From NCBI RefSeq assembly GCF_001653235.2, contig NC_035794.1:3720001-3784000 (forward strand): a DNA stretch of 64,000 nucleotides. The letters run 5' to 3'. Position numbers and translations under genes: made by a program. Numbering within the stretch: the first letter of the stretch is position 1; the number at the start of each line of letters is the position of its first letter. Under the pieces are notes generated by a model, which was not told the origin of the DNA, did no database searches, and saw nothing but the letters and a program-made list of their open reading frames with translations. Positions 1-13,000 of the stretch are shown here, piece by piece. Origin of the DNA: Pochonia chlamydosporia 170. Taxonomy: Eukaryota; Ascomycota; Sordariomycetes; Hypocreales; Clavicipitaceae.

Positions 1-2226
1 GCTCTCGCAGCCGTTGGATGAACTGTGGTGTCTCCAAGTGCTGGCCAGCTTGCATGAATGCTTGCTCACGCAGTTTCCAGCCCTTCAGTGTTATTTGGGC
101 TTGCACAGAATATTGCTTCTGTGACATGTCAAACAGCTCCGTGTGGTATGTGTATAGTCGCTCGACACCTGCCCACCCGCGATCCGCTAAGCTGCCAGTC
201 GGCCGCTGGCATAATTGCCCAGTCATAACAGCAAACACATCTAGCTGAAAGTACGATTTCACAAACCACATAAACCCGCACTCGGCCATGGGAGGGTACT
301 GATCCAGTCTCTGTTCCGTTCCCAAGACGAAAATCTTGAAGAGATTGTCTTTGGGGCCGAAGATTTCAGTGCCGTACTCGGGTTGCTCGTGAATTGGTAC
401 CATCATATCTTGAATTCTCCCCATGAGCATCTGCCGGATCCCTTTGGCCGCACGATGCACATTGCCGGCATTGACATCAATGTATTTTTGCTCCATTGAT
501 AGTAATTTCTCATCCAGCTCTCTGCATTGTTGGCGGAACTTAGCAAAAATGTTCTGATGCATAGCATTGGACGCCTCCTTATCTGAACTCAAGTCTTGTC
601 CCAAGATCGCAGCTTCGAAAGCCGGCCCTTGGTTGTTGCTGTCTGCATGCATCTTGAACTTGTATATCTCGTTCATCATCATAACAAATGCCATCTCGGT
701 TGGGCCGTCACGAGGTTGAATCTTCTCTGTTGAGCCGGGGAAGAGATCTGCGTCATTGACGTTTTGGGGCGTCTTGGTATCCCAATGTAAGGGTTGCAGA
801 GACTGGCTGAGGCCGGACAACATGGCGTATTTGGAGTCTTGAATAATAATCTGCCACCAAAGGCGCCGGCGCATTTCTGTCTCATAAGGTTCTAGTCCAA
901 GAATTTCGCCGTCGCGGTGGTAGCCCATCTTTTGCGCGATACGTACAATGGTGCCAGTAAGAACCCAAGCGGCATGGCGATCATACCGTCCTTGCAGGCA
1001 GTGCTATGTCAAAGGGTTAGACTTGGGACGTGAAAGATCTCAAACACAAAACATACCATGAAATGAATAAGCGCCTGCAATGCAGTCATATTATAGTTTT
1101 TCAAAAAGTTAAATCGTATTAATGCCACCTTTGTGCCAGCCAAGAATTTTTGAATGGCAGACTCCCGGGACATACCGAGCAGCTGAATAGACTCCGCCTC
1201 TGTCAGAGAAAGCGCGGCAGTTGTGTAGATGGACAAAACAAGCGCCTGTTGGTGGTGAGGTAAGTTGCTAATATTTGTGGCGCCTTCCATTACCATAGGC
1301 TGAACTGTAGGAACGTGTACCACCTTGAACAAGGGGTTGACGCGATCCAAGAATAGTTGCCATAGTTTGAATGCATGGATGGGGTCTGGGACGAGGTCCT
1401 CGGTGTTGGCAGTGGAGAGATCACCAGGGAAGAACAGGTCGGTGTTGTTTTCTGGTGTTAGCTCTTCTGAGCCAAGTATACTAGAGTCCTCAGGGTCCTC
1501 GGTCTCAACAATGTCTCGCATGGCTTGCAGCTACACATGAGTTAGCGTGAATGAATAAAATGACTAAAGAAAGTATTGGGTGCCCGGGCTGACTTGCAGT
1601 TTAAGCTGATGCCGCAACTGTCATTTCACAACGTACCTCTTCGTAAACTGTAGCCCAGATGTAGCTATCCATGAATCGAACACTTCCATCGTCGTTGACC
1701 ATTCGACAAGCAGGTTTCCAATTTCCCTGCTTTTCGGTTCCGAGAGGTGCAGACTCCGACCTATCCGACATGACAGGTTCGCTGACTGCTGGTGTCGCCG
1801 TCTGCAGCGTCGGCGGCGGCTGTTGGCCTGGTGCAGAGCCGTCTGCATATTGCTTCAGTAGTTCTTCGCATCTTGCCAGACGCTCTTGTAGGTCTTGATT
1901 AGGGCGGCGACGTTTGCGCGCAGGCGCCGGTGTACTCGGAACACATGTGACGTTTGCCTAAGGCGCGGTGAGCTGAAGTTTGGTGGAATCATTCTGCCTC
2001 GTCAAGAGATCCAGGCTTCCAGAAAGCGGGACCAAGGCACAAAAGGTGGGATGAGATCGGAGATGCTTGCCCGAACCCATGGTGCAAAAGCGAACGAGCA
2101 ACGTACCTTGATACAGTTAGAGCAAGGAGAATTGCGATCACATTTGATCTTGCGATGCTGGCAGAGAACACATGCGAGAATTCGAGCATGCCTCTGCGGC
2201 GCAGCAGGCGAAACGGTTGCTGACAT
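1..2226 (-). CDS. Zn2Cys6 transcription factor, 3' end cut by window edge
   Basis: Probable nuclear sequence-specific regulator; targets unknown. Exons (minus): 2226-2107, 1957-1637, 1530-1057 and 1003-1, all joining in frame, giving at least 639 residues. The binuclear zinc cluster is C19, C22, C29, C35, C38, C45 (CX2CX6CX5CX2CX6C). The first intron falls after residue 40, so the sixth cysteine is in exon 2. A basic stretch (RKRRR) and a leucine-rich coiled-coil-like segment follow the cluster. Further on is a fungal_trans-type middle homology region with the characteristic RRRLWWQ and QDSKYAMLSG motifs in exon 4. The start is the only ATG just before the cluster. Frame is open to base 1, so the C terminus is missing here. 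Family assignment is firm; function is not inferable. The 4.1 kb upstream holds no gene. Confidence 0.88.
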
Positions 2227-5200
2227 GGCTAGCCCACGAGTTTTCTCACATGCCAGATAGTAATACGTGTGGAGGGGTAGTCGAGAATCGTGAGGATGAT
2301 AATATCAATGCCAATTGCTGAATGAGCCGGAGACCGGTCACCGTAGAAAGATGCAGTGTAAAATCGAAGCGCAAGTGACGTATCTGCCGCGCGGGATATG
2401 CAATCGGCGCTGACAAAGATCAGTTGGAAATCAGAACGAAGTCAATTTGGAGGTGTGGCGAGGCGCTAAGGGAAAAAGGATCCGTCCGTTTCAATTCCGC
2501 AACAACGCAACGGAGCAGAGGTCAAGTGAGGTGGAGGTGGGAGGTGGGTTTGGATTCTCAACGGCAAGGCCAACAGGCTGACCGACCAGGCAGAGAGGAC
2601 AGATAACTCGGTCTTTGCGGACTCATCAATCTTCAAAACCTCATCTCGATATTTAAATCAAAGAACGGGCTATTAAAAGAAACAATATGCCAAGAACAGA
2701 GGAGGGTTAGCGTTTCACAAAAGAGCTGCCTGGTCTTGCGAATGAGACGATTGAAACCATCTGCAAGGGAAAGCGAGGGGACAGAGAGGCTTCAATTCAG
2801 GGACGGCTCCGCCAAGGACTTTTGATGAAATAAAAAGACACAAAAAGAAATCTTTCTGCCTACCTTGGACTCGATTTGAGATGGACAACTGGAGTTTGAG
2901 CAAAAATGACCGTCGCGAACAAACCGAACAACGGACAACGGACAACGGCTCACGGACATCCGCTACGGGGGTCCGACATTTAAGGCCTCCAGAAGCATAA
3001 CTTCAGGCACATGGCATTGGCGCTCATTAGATGCCTGTCTCCCTCTCCAGTCGTGTGGTCACCTCAGGTTCGGTCCAGCCAGTCTCTTCTGCTACCATCG
3101 ATCTTCAATGTTCAAAGTACTCATACGTCAGCCATGTCAGCACACCCTCTCCCGGCCGGCGCCAAAAGCCACCCACCTAGTTACTTACTGCCTAAGCCTT
3201 TCCGCTAGACTTTTCGCCGGCAAACTTCTTTCTAATCCACCCAACCCATGGTTTGAGCAAATTCCTTGGCCAAGGGTGCAAGTCGCAATACATCAATGGT
3301 ACAAATCCATTGGTTGAAATTCGACAGGCAATACCAGACTGCCAGAATATTCTGGGCAAAATTTCCCCTTCTTGCTGAGAAACGGGATGGACTAGGCTGC
3401 TTGAGGCAATCACGCCCGCCAAATGCTGAACCACCAGCAAGCGTGTAATTCGGCAGCCTTGAAACTCACAGAAGAAGTATCATCGCCCCGACATGTAAGA
3501 TGGTAAGATGGTTTCGGAACTCCGGTAACCTTCGTGGTATTTTCTGCTTGTCGGACGTGTTGTCACGGTTTGTGCTCAGAAGAAGTATCATCGCCCCGAC
3601 ATGTAAGATGGTAAGATGGTTTCGGAACTCCGGTAACCTTCGTGGTATTTTCTGCTTGTCGGACGTGTTGTCACGGTTTGTGCTGTCAACTTGCCGAATC
3701 GCAGCCAAAAGTACTCTTCAGAAGCTAACGGGCGGCAATGCCGTGAGCCATAATGTGATGCTTGGCCAGGCGCCAGGCCAGGCATCGAAAACATGGTGTT
3801 TGAGGCAACAAAATTAACCCCCCTTGCGGTTGCATTTGATCCGTCACAAAGGCAACAGTCACAGGGATCAAACCTGACTGCAATATCAATCTTTGGGTAC
3901 TTGGTGGGGGCTGTGCTAGAAGATGCCAGATCTTCGGTCTATTCGTTTGCACCTCAATCCGTGATATGCCGTTAGTTTTTAGTTCACCGTAGCAAGCAAA
4001 ATGCGAGACTAGACGGCGGAGCTCTTCCCATAGCGCATCGCGGATTACCACTCCGGAGCAGGCTGGCGGAGTTATGAGGGAGCATGCGCCGAAGAAGTCC
4101 CCGAGCGATCAACCTGTCAAGAGAAATCCCTCCGCAGCAAGTCCACCAGGCTCAACAGCGCGGTCTACTGTGCTCTACATAGTCAGTACTGCAGTTAGAG
4201 GTTGCTTTTTGTTTGATTGTTCCAATTGTCGTCATCTCCGCAAGGATATCAAGACGCCGCACCGATATCTCGCTCAGCACACCCAGCTTCCTCCATGGTG
4301 ATGGGAACGCCTCATTTTGGACGAGTGCACACCGTGTCCGATACAGCATGATTGCAACGTCACCAGTTTCGCGGTCAATTGTGAACGTGACCGTGAGACT
4401 CTGTGTTGGAAATGCACTTGGCAATTGCCCGCCTCTGCCACGGCTGTGACCCATGACGACGCCGATGACTCGACGGAGCTCCGCCTATCAGTTCCCCAGA
4501 TGCCCACTCAGGGACGTGCGAGCCAAGGTTCAGGGTTCCATGCACAGCGGCGTCGTTGACCCAACAGGAGGGAACCGTTGATCCCTGGTCGCGAGTGATG
4601 AGTCTGGTCGGAAAGACCAGGAGCCAGCCCAGCCCAGTCCTCGCATTCTCTCCAGGTCGCATTCTTGTTGCAGAACGAAGTGGCCTAGTCGAGCGGCTGA
4701 TGGACAATCCGCCCCTACCTCTGCAGCCATCATGCTTGGCTTTTCGGATCTGTTTCCCGATCCCATTTCGTCTCCAAGACGGGCCGTCAAGATGTTCAGG
4801 CCTCGTGACCGATGACTCGACTGCGTCTTTTTGCTTCCTGGTTTGACAGTTCCATTTTTGGCTTTGGTGAGTATCAGACATTCTAGAAGATCCCGGCAAT
4901 TCTTCTTGTTCATTCCGTCCCGGTGTATTTACGACGAACCCGATTGGCCGCGGTCAAACGAGAAATAATTATTGCAAGGTCGTGTTGATGCTGCATAGGA
5001 GTTTGAATGGAACCAACCACAGGGTACGGAGCGCGGGGCACCACCAGACATTTCAAATTTGGTGTCAAGTTGAATCTTCAGGCGGGAAGGAGCGATGGAG
5101 GCATGGGTAGGGCAACCAGCATGTCTCGCCAATCCAACCAATCAAAGAAGTCCTTTGGCATTTGCTCTGCATTGCTCGATGCGAAGGCAGAAGCATTCAA

Positions 5201-6371
5201 CATTGCAGACTTCCTCCACTATTGTCCATGTTCCTTTGTCAATGCCTCAATGTGAACCAGACAACAAAATTGATGATGACGGAGGATGGCTCATGATGGC
5301 GTCAGGGAGTTCGTTACAGGGCATTTACTCCGTTCACTCCCAACTTCTGGACCTGGTCAACGGTCTCAGTCCTCAACACCAGCCCACGCCTCTATTGTGG
5401 TACTCCCGCTTGTCAAGCATACCTTGTTTTGTTACTGTAATGCTCTCCAGTACTCAACCTCCGCATTATGATCGCCATGTTAGCCTCAGGCCTGTCGAAT
5501 AGGTGAGGTTTGTAGTGGTCCTGACACAGTATCGCTTTAAACAACAGAGTATGTGATGGTTACGGCCTGTGCCGTGAAGCCCTCGATTCCTTGTCAACAC
5601 CTGTGAATCTCGTTTGCTCTCAAAATCACTTAGCCTGATACAAGATATTTGCAGAGCATCACTGATGTCCACTGAAACGGCAGCGTCTATGTGTACAGGC
5701 ATCTGCAGATATTATTATCCAGTCTATGTACCTAGCTAGTCAGCGAATCGGCCATGAGGTCGCTGGAAGGCTGTGTGTTGGAGCCATCATTGAGGCATGT
5801 CACAAAACGTAATTGTTCATGGTGATATCGATATACCAATTAAGGGCCATGTCCATTTGCCTCCTCCCCCTTTCCCAGTTCATGACATTGGGTCATGCCT
5901 TCGGATGCACGATTCGATCAAACCATTTGTAGTTTCTCAACAACACTTAGATACTGGACTCTGAGGTGTTGCCAGCAAGCAAACATATACTGGGGACCAA
6001 GTGTCCTCGAAGGTTCAAATTCGCCGTCAAGTCTCTTTGCTGGCATCTGCAACAGAAACGGTCACGACAATGGCATTGTAACTTCAAGTGGATGTTGCCA
6101 TGGAGATGGGATGCTTGGACATGGATTTAAAGGTGGGTGGGCTACATATGTCGCAATGTGAATGAACGTCTAACTCTTCGATGTGGGAATTATTACAAGA
6201 ATTCAGCAAGAAGGCACAAGTAAGGATAACGGGTTAGGACGAACCCAAATTATTCCCTTGACTTGACAGGTTGACAATAGTTCAATGCATCGCTGGGTGT
6301 GTCGATCGAAATACTTTGTATCCCCAAGCACCTTTCAGTAGTCACCTGAATGAGAAATATGTCGAATTGCA
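2227..6371. other. Gene-free stretch between TF promoter and MOD5 3' end
   Basis: No open frame here has an ATG start, splice logic and recognisable motif together. The longest frame (minus, about 4375-4899) opens with TTG and resembles no family I know. The stretch must hold the promoter of the minus-strand regulator and the 3' UTR of MOD5. It contains the 108-bp tandem duplication at 3469-3684 and one TACTCCGT word at 5326. Otherwise I see nothing specific. Confidence 0.6.
3469..3684. repeat. Perfect 108-bp tandem duplication (two copies)
   Basis: Bases 3469-3576 and 3577-3684 are identical along their whole length. Each copy contains an internal 8-bp doublet (taagatgg twice). As 108 is a multiple of three, both strands show a frame with a repeated 36-residue unit, but no start, motif or splice context supports coding. 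The identity implies a recent event. Each copy is shorter than the size range usually reported for repeat-induced point mutation. Confidence 0.97.
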
Positions 6372-7888
6372 TCAATTGGAAAATATTGAGGCTATATCAG
6401 GACTTGACTCTCGTGATGCATCCGATTTAGCCTCTGCTTCATTTCCAGTATTCCCTCGAGCTTTGTCATCAACAGAAACAAGAGCAAGCCTTGCCTTTTT
6501 CTTGACGGCTCGTCTATGCCCCGCGCCTTGAACATGCCTCTGCCACGCCTGTTCCGTCACCAGCACAGTCCGGCACACTTCACATGTCCTCTGTATAGGT
6601 GTCTCCTGTGGCCGCAGCTCAACCGCACTTGAGAGTACTTCTTTCGCTGTCTCGGAAATGTCTACCGGAGCAGGCCGCTTCTCTCCCTTTAGAAACAACT
6701 CCGCCAGTTTGGCCGCTGGTTCGATAACGTTCGTCTGAAACTGAGATACATCCGTACTGTCAACTAGATATAAGCTGCCGACTGCCTTGGGACCCTGATC
6801 CTGTAGGCGTCGCATCTGTTTAATGCGGATCCATTTCGTCTGGTAGTTTGCGTACCGCCTTGTAGCAGCCTTCATATCCTCCAAGCCCGCTAGTTTTAAC
6901 TTTTGAATCTCTTTGGCGTCTTGGCCTGCTTCAACAGCTTGGAGATATGGCTCAAATTGTTTGTAGCCTATGGATTGCCATATTCCCTTTGTCATGTCCG
7001 TGATTTGACCTGTTTGGTCTATTTTCTTCTTGAAGTCGTATAATTCGTGGACTTCATCAAGCAACCCAGAATTGAGCATCTTGTCGCAACGAGCGTCGAG
7101 ACGCTCTGTGAGAACTTGTTTGTCTGAATAGACCCAGAACAAGAGCTTCTCCCATGGGGTGGGCGGAACTTTGCCGCTGGCTATAGATGCTTTGCGCTCT
7201 TCTTGCTCTGCGTAGAATTTCGATGCAGGCTTCCCAGTCTGTAAATAGATTTCCAAGGAGCGCATGATTTTACGCCGGTCGTTGGGATGCCATTTGGCTG
7301 CCATGACGGGATCGCATTTCCGCAGCTCGTCTAGCAGAACTTCTGTTGGTTGTTCGAGAATTGGGAACGACCCGGTTTGCTGGACTTCATCGAGAATAAC
7401 ATCGGAGAACAGCAATGGGTCGACGTAATATTGCGTTCCACCCACGAGAATAGGCAAGTTTCCCCTGGAACGGATTTCACTAATGACTTTGGTGGCTTCA
7501 CGCTTGTAGTCCTCTACGTCCCAAGGGAGGTCGTGAAGGGGAATATGGCCTAGGAGGTGATGAGGAATGCCTTTTTGCTCAGCCGGTGTTATTTTATTGG
7601 TGATGATGGGGAGGCCATTGTAGAGCTGCATGGCATCCGAGTTGATGATTTCTCCTTTGAAGCGAGTGGCGAGTTCTACAGCTAGCTATATTATTATGTC
7701 AGTTACGATAATGTGTGTACCTTAGGTATTCGCATGTATCGCCATATAAATAAATATGCCGCGCAACTCACATCTGATTTACCTGTGCCAGTAGAGCCCA
7801 GCACTACCACTAGGGGCTTGACCGGAGCTTTTATCGTCGCCATAGTCGAAGCATTGCGACGAAATAAACAAGCCAATGGGCCGAGCAT
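6372..7888 (-). CDS. MOD5: tRNA dimethylallyltransferase (isopentenyltransferase)
   Basis: Transfers the dimethylallyl group from DMAPP to A37 of tRNAs reading UNN codons (MiaA/Mod5 family). Two exons, 7888-7772 and 7685-6372, around an 86-bp intron give 476 residues. Visible motifs: P-loop GSTGTGKS at 31-38, INSDAMQLY just after the splice (substrate aspartate), VGGTQYY, and a C-terminal C2H2 finger (C407, C410, H423, H429) as in eukaryotic Mod5/TRIT1. There are two in-frame ATGs, at 7888 and 7843 (M1 and M16). The residues between them (LGPLACLFRRNAST) are basic, hydroxylated and free of acidic residues, like a mitochondrial presequence. In yeast, alternative starts send Mod5 to mitochondria or to cytosol and nucleus; the same is likely here. 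The gene diverges from SEC61. Confidence 0.95.
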
Positions 7889-8425
7889 CAGTATCTGGAG
7901 CTTCCTAAGGCTCCATTGCAGAAATATCTACGGCTAGAAGGCTAAGATGTGACCGTGAGCGCTCCGTGAGCAATGGCGATGTGGTCCCCTCTTGGCCCAA
8001 GTCTTTCAATGTTGTCTCATCATCCCGCAACAAGATTTTCTCCAACATTGGAACTGAACAAGCTCCCCACATGCAGCTAGCCACTCACAACACATTTTAG
8101 AAACGCGCTAGTAACGCCTGTCCTCAGGGTAGCACCTGCCATCCAAAACCCAGAACCCAATAGACACCTCTGGGCTTCAGCTGTGGAGTTGCGGTCACGT
8201 GTCCCCCAGTAATTTTGGATTGGCCACATCTCCAATTTTGGGGAGGGCTGCTTGAAGCCAGATCGCCTACCTCCCTTTCTCTGTGCCATTTCGCCCATCA
8301 ACACCTCCCTACCCACTTCTCGGGCTCATTCCCAGCTCGATTTCTTTCCTCCTCTTTTCTCTCCTTGGATGAATTAGTTCGTTCTTTTTCTTTCGTCCTT
8401 TCCCCCTTCCTTTTCAACCGCCACG
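7889..8425. promoter_or_regulatory. Divergent promoter between MOD5 and SEC61
   Basis: These 537 bp separate two divergent start codons and must hold both promoters. The SEC61 side (about 8331-8420) is a strong C/T tract ending at the ATG. Such tracts are common near transcription starts of highly expressed filamentous-fungal genes. No clear TATA box was seen. Confidence 0.7.
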
Positions 8426-10098
8426 ATGAGTTCCCGTAAGTATTTGATGCTATTTCAATCCCCTCTTGTGCGACAAATCTGGGTTGGTGGATTTCGACGA
8501 AGGAACTTGCGAGCTTCTTGAACTCGATGCACGCGCCTCAAACTCCCCAATTGACGCGCAATTGGGCTGCGACAACATTATGCTAACCGGTTCGATGCTG
8601 CTATAGTCCGATTTCTTGACTTGGTCAAGCCGTTCGTGCCGTTCCTCCCTGAGGTTCAGCAGCCGGAGACCAAGATCCCTTTCAACCAGAAGATGATGTG
8701 GACAGCTTTGACCCTCCTCATCTTCTTGGTCATGAGTCAAATGCCCCTGTACGGCATTGTCTCTTCAGACAACTCCGATCCTTTATACTGGCTGCGAATG
8801 GTGATGGCCAGTAATCGCGGAACGTTGATGGAATTGGGTATCACCCCAATCATTTCCTCGGGCATGGTTTTCCAGCTCCTCGCTGGAACTCACATGATTG
8901 ACGTCAACCTCGACCTCAAGTCCGATCGCGAACTCTACCAGACCGCCCAGAAGCTCTTCGCCTTCATTCTGTCCGCTGGTACCGCCACCGTTTACGTCTT
9001 CACTGGTCTCTACGGTCCTCCCTCCGACCTTGGCGCTGGCATCGTCTTCCTTCTGATTCTTCAGCTCGTTGTTGCTGGTATGATTGTCATCCTTCTGGAT
9101 GAGCTGCTTCAGAAGGGCTACGGTCTTGGCAGCGGTATCTCTCTGTTCATTGCCACCAACATCTGCGAGTCCATCATGTGGAAGGCTTTCTCCCCCACTA
9201 CCATCAACACGGGTCGTGGTCCTGAGTTTGAGGGTGCTGTTATTGCCCTGTTCCACCTTTTGATGACCTGGCCCAACAAGCAGCGCGCTCTCCAGGAGGC
9301 TTTCTACAGACAGAACTTGCCCAACATCATGAACCTCTTGGCTACCATCTTGGTTTTCGTCGCTGTTATCTACCTCCAGGGTTTCCGCGTTGAGATTCCT
9401 GTCAAGTCATCCCGCCAGCGTGGTGCCCGTGGTTCTTATCCCGTCCGCCTGTTCTACACCTCCAACATGCCCATCATGCTGCAGTCCGCTCTGTCTTCCA
9501 ACGTCTTCTTGATCAGCCAGATGCTGTACTCTCGATTCTCTGAGAACCTCCTCGTCCGTCTTTTTGGTATCTGGGAAGCTAAGGACGGTTCATCGCAGCT
9601 TCACGCCGTCTCTGGTATCGCCTACTACATGTCTCCTCCTCTTAACTTCAAGGACGCTCTTCTGGACCCCATTCACACTGCCGTCTACATTGTGTACATG
9701 CTTGGCGCCTGCGCTCTTTTCTCTAAGACCTGGATTGAGGTGTCTGGCTCCAGCCCTCGCGATGTTGCCAAGCAGCTCAAGGACCAGGGTCTCGTCATGG
9801 CTGGCCACCGCGATCAGAGCATGTATAAGGAGCTGAAGCGCATTATTCCCACTGCTGCCGCTTTTGGCGGTGCCTGCATTGGTGCTCTCTCTGTTGCCAG
9901 CGACCTCATGGGCGCTCTTGGCTCTGGAACCGGTACACTTCTCGCTGTCACGTAAGTTTTGAGCCAACGAACTGCCTTCGTTCCTTCTCCCCCTTGACTA
10001 GCCGAGCTAACAAACAATTCAGTATTATCTACGGATACTTCGAGATTGCAGCCAAGGAGGGCGACCTAGCTGGTATGAAAGGCATGATGATGGGCTAA
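8426..10098 (+). CDS. SEC61: Protein translocon channel subunit Sec61 alpha
   Basis: Pore-forming subunit of the ER translocon, passing nascent secretory and membrane proteins. Exons 8426-8435, 8607-9951 and 10023-10098 join in frame to 476 residues, the normal Sec61 alpha length. Exon 1 has only three full codons plus one base before a 171-bp intron; the second intron is 71 bp. The sequence is typical throughout: [12 protein letters not shown] at the N terminus, ten hydrophobic segments, [14 protein letters not shown], and the cytosolic loop with [13 protein letters not shown] that contacts ribosomes. The C terminus ends KGMMMG. The ATG follows a pyrimidine-rich leader. The first intron so close to the start codon is noted as a gene-structure marker. 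Confidence 0.97.
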
Positions 10099-13000
10099 TT
10101 TGCATATGGTTCAAAAGTTGATTGAACACGGAAGCATCATCAACATGGATCCATTTTCCCGATTGGAAAAAGCCCTTCTTCTTTGTAAACACGGCTTCTC
10201 TGTGCCCGATAATTAGGGGGAGCATGCGGCACATTGTGTAACAACATATGACGTGTCAAGAACCAAGAAAAATTTGGCAGGTTAGGAGGATATCATAAAT
10301 ACAAAAAGAGGCATTTGTTTACTTTGCTCGTTGAACATTGCGAATTGAAGCGAAGATTAGGGAGTCTGGGGTTTGAAAATGCACATATTTTCTCTCAGTC
10401 AAAATTTGGAAATGGCATCCGGCGAATGGAAGGAACAGGCATGTTGTGTCCTTTGGTCATGGGTCTGGGGCCTTTTCATAAATATGAATAGAAAATCAAA
10501 TTATTTACGCCAGACTGCTCCGTGCATGATCTTGTATTTCGAAGGGTGTATGATGTAATAGGCATGATGTAAGCTTGTTCTTGGTCCGAACTCGTTTGGT
10601 GGTCAAGCTTACCCTAAAGATGTTGAGGGGATTAGATACATATGTAGTCTATCTGACAAAGTCAGCTCAACTTGGAAGCTATTCAAGAATCCTAGGAGAA
10701 TTGATTCATGTTCCATGTATTTTCTTGCTCTTCTCGTTTTTCGGATACTTGATGCGCTCTTGGTCGTAAAATTGTGAAAATCTAGCCTGCGGTTAAAATG
10801 AAATATTCCTTCATCGTTATCAGTGTCCACATGTGAGTACAGGAATTGGTCTTGATCGAAAACAAAATCAAGTCTTTTCCTGCGCGCCAGAATGAGTCAC
10901 TCGTCATGTCTGGTTCCAAAATGCACCACCGGAGAGTAAACTGCCGAATCGAGCAGGCCGGGGAGGTCACGATTTGCAGATCACGAATTATCCATGGTAG
11001 TCAACGCAATCTTGCAAAGGAGTTCGCCATGTCCCACGCAAAGGTGTGGCAGTTCGTGAAGATTGACCATGCACAAGCGTTCAGGCAAAGCACTAGGGAA
11101 TGTGTGAATCATTGTGAAGAGCCGGGGGCCAAATTGATTAGCTGCAGTTCACGATTTGAGATGGTGTACAGGCGTTATGGTGTTGAGGACAAGGAGTCAT
11201 ACCGTGGACAAGAGGCACACTAGCCGTGTGGTGGAAAACTGAGATTGGCTGCTGCGAGGTCCAGATTCGCGAGCCGTTGGTACTTTTCCCTGGTTCAAAA
11301 GGAACCATGTGAGCGTTCATTTTTGTGGTGCGGCCTTGCACGGGTCGGTTGTCCCGTTCAGCTCCAGGTCAAGCTCTGGGGAAGACATTCGGTGACTGCA
11401 TTATGCCGAATTACACTTTTCTGTTGTGAGCCAAGGTTGGAGGGATTCAAAGTGCTTTGAAATTGACTCCAGAATGTGAACGAGGCCCCAGTTCTGTCCT
11501 GATAGGCCAATACGAATTCTCCTAGGCGGACAAAGGTGACGGGACTTTTTGCCGAAGACAATCTCCTGAGGAAGCACAAGGTTGGAGGAGAGGGTAGAAC
11601 GCATTGATGAAGCGTCTGACTCTGAGTTTGTTCGGCGTCTCAGATATGTGCGGCATCACAAAAAAACACGGTCTCGAGATGCGTTCCAGTAGCCCGACCC
11701 AATTGCCAGGTGGAGCCAAGAACCACAGCAATTTTGTGTTTTGTCTCAACTGAATCATATATTTCTGTCACCTTTCCACAAAAAGTATGGAATGCTCTAT
11801 TGGAACTCCGGACATGAGAAACCCCTTCTTTCCTGCAATAATCGGAATTTTTGACTGGGCTTCTGGCTGCAAAAGTTGATGCTTGCGGGTCAGATGATTG
11901 AAGGCGTCGAGAATCAACAGACAGACCAGACGATGAGGCAACATCCTGACGACTTACCGCCTGCCGACCGCTCTTCGATTTGGTGGCTGCAGGTGTGGCC
12001 GGGTACTTCGTCCGGCTCCATACTTTAGCCATGTTCATGTACGGCGCGCGGGCTGGTTATCTCAGGACTTGAAGCAAGTGGACTCTTCAGTGCTGTGCCA
12101 AACAGCGCTTAATCTGCTCATGCAGGTCAGCCGATGGTCATGCATAATTGCAAGCAGGAGTCCGGCCAATGCCTTTTTGAGGCAGAGTCATCATGAGACA
12201 GCAGCTCAGTGATTAGACCCTGATCGTCGAAAATTCTCGAGCATTCACTCTGTATAGCGCACGCTGGTTGTCAGTCTGTTGCACAGTCGTGGGGGAAGTC
12301 TGACAGATCGCATGTGAGGAACAAGTCTGATCTGGTACAGGAATGGACACACAAAAAGTGGTTGACTTGACCGCTCTCGACCTGGTCTGAGCTTTTGCAA
12401 TTTGTCAAATCAGATTGTACAAGGGCATGTCAGGCAAGCGCAACAGTCCTGCCTTCCCAACCTGTCGACAAGAGCAGAATTACGTGCAAGGAAGATGCTA
12501 AGGATCTGAGCTTGAACAGAAACCGCACAAACACTGTAGCTTTGATTTGCATCTAGCAACTTAAATCGAACTTGATGTTCAATGTCCACAAACCCATCGC
12601 AGTTCCAGCGGCAATTACGACTGACAGAGTCACGGAAACACAGAGCTTGATAACAGCAAAGTCCAACAAGGCCTCACAGCGCAGGCCATGCCTACTGCAG
12701 ATATGACAAGGGTTCAATGATTGCAGCGGGGTTTGCGATTGACCCATGTACCTGTACCTCATGTGGCACCAGGACAGTGAAGTCCATCTTCCGACATCAC
12801 TCAAACATTGACAACGGAGGGGACTTTCTCAGACAAGTCCGCAAAATTACAATAAGACCATGGATGCCATTAATGACAACCGATTCCATGGAGTATGTTT
12901 GTCCCTACCAGAAGCGTGCAGCACTCCACCACTGAGGAAAACAGGCAAAGGCAGAAGAAGACACCACACCAGCGTCAGTTCCCTCAACAGCTGGGCTGCC

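Noticed and set aside
4375..4899. 174-residue minus frame
   Set aside because: No ATG at its start and no protein-like motif pattern.
8783..9256. 157-residue antisense frame within SEC61
   Set aside because: Low-complexity complement of the highly conserved SEC61 sequence.
10846..11223. 125-residue plus frame downstream of SEC61
   Set aside because: Opens with TTG, no family resemblance.
11640..12038. 132-residue ATG frame, minus strand
   Set aside because: No motif and no flanking exons; could be an orphan gene but cannot be supported.
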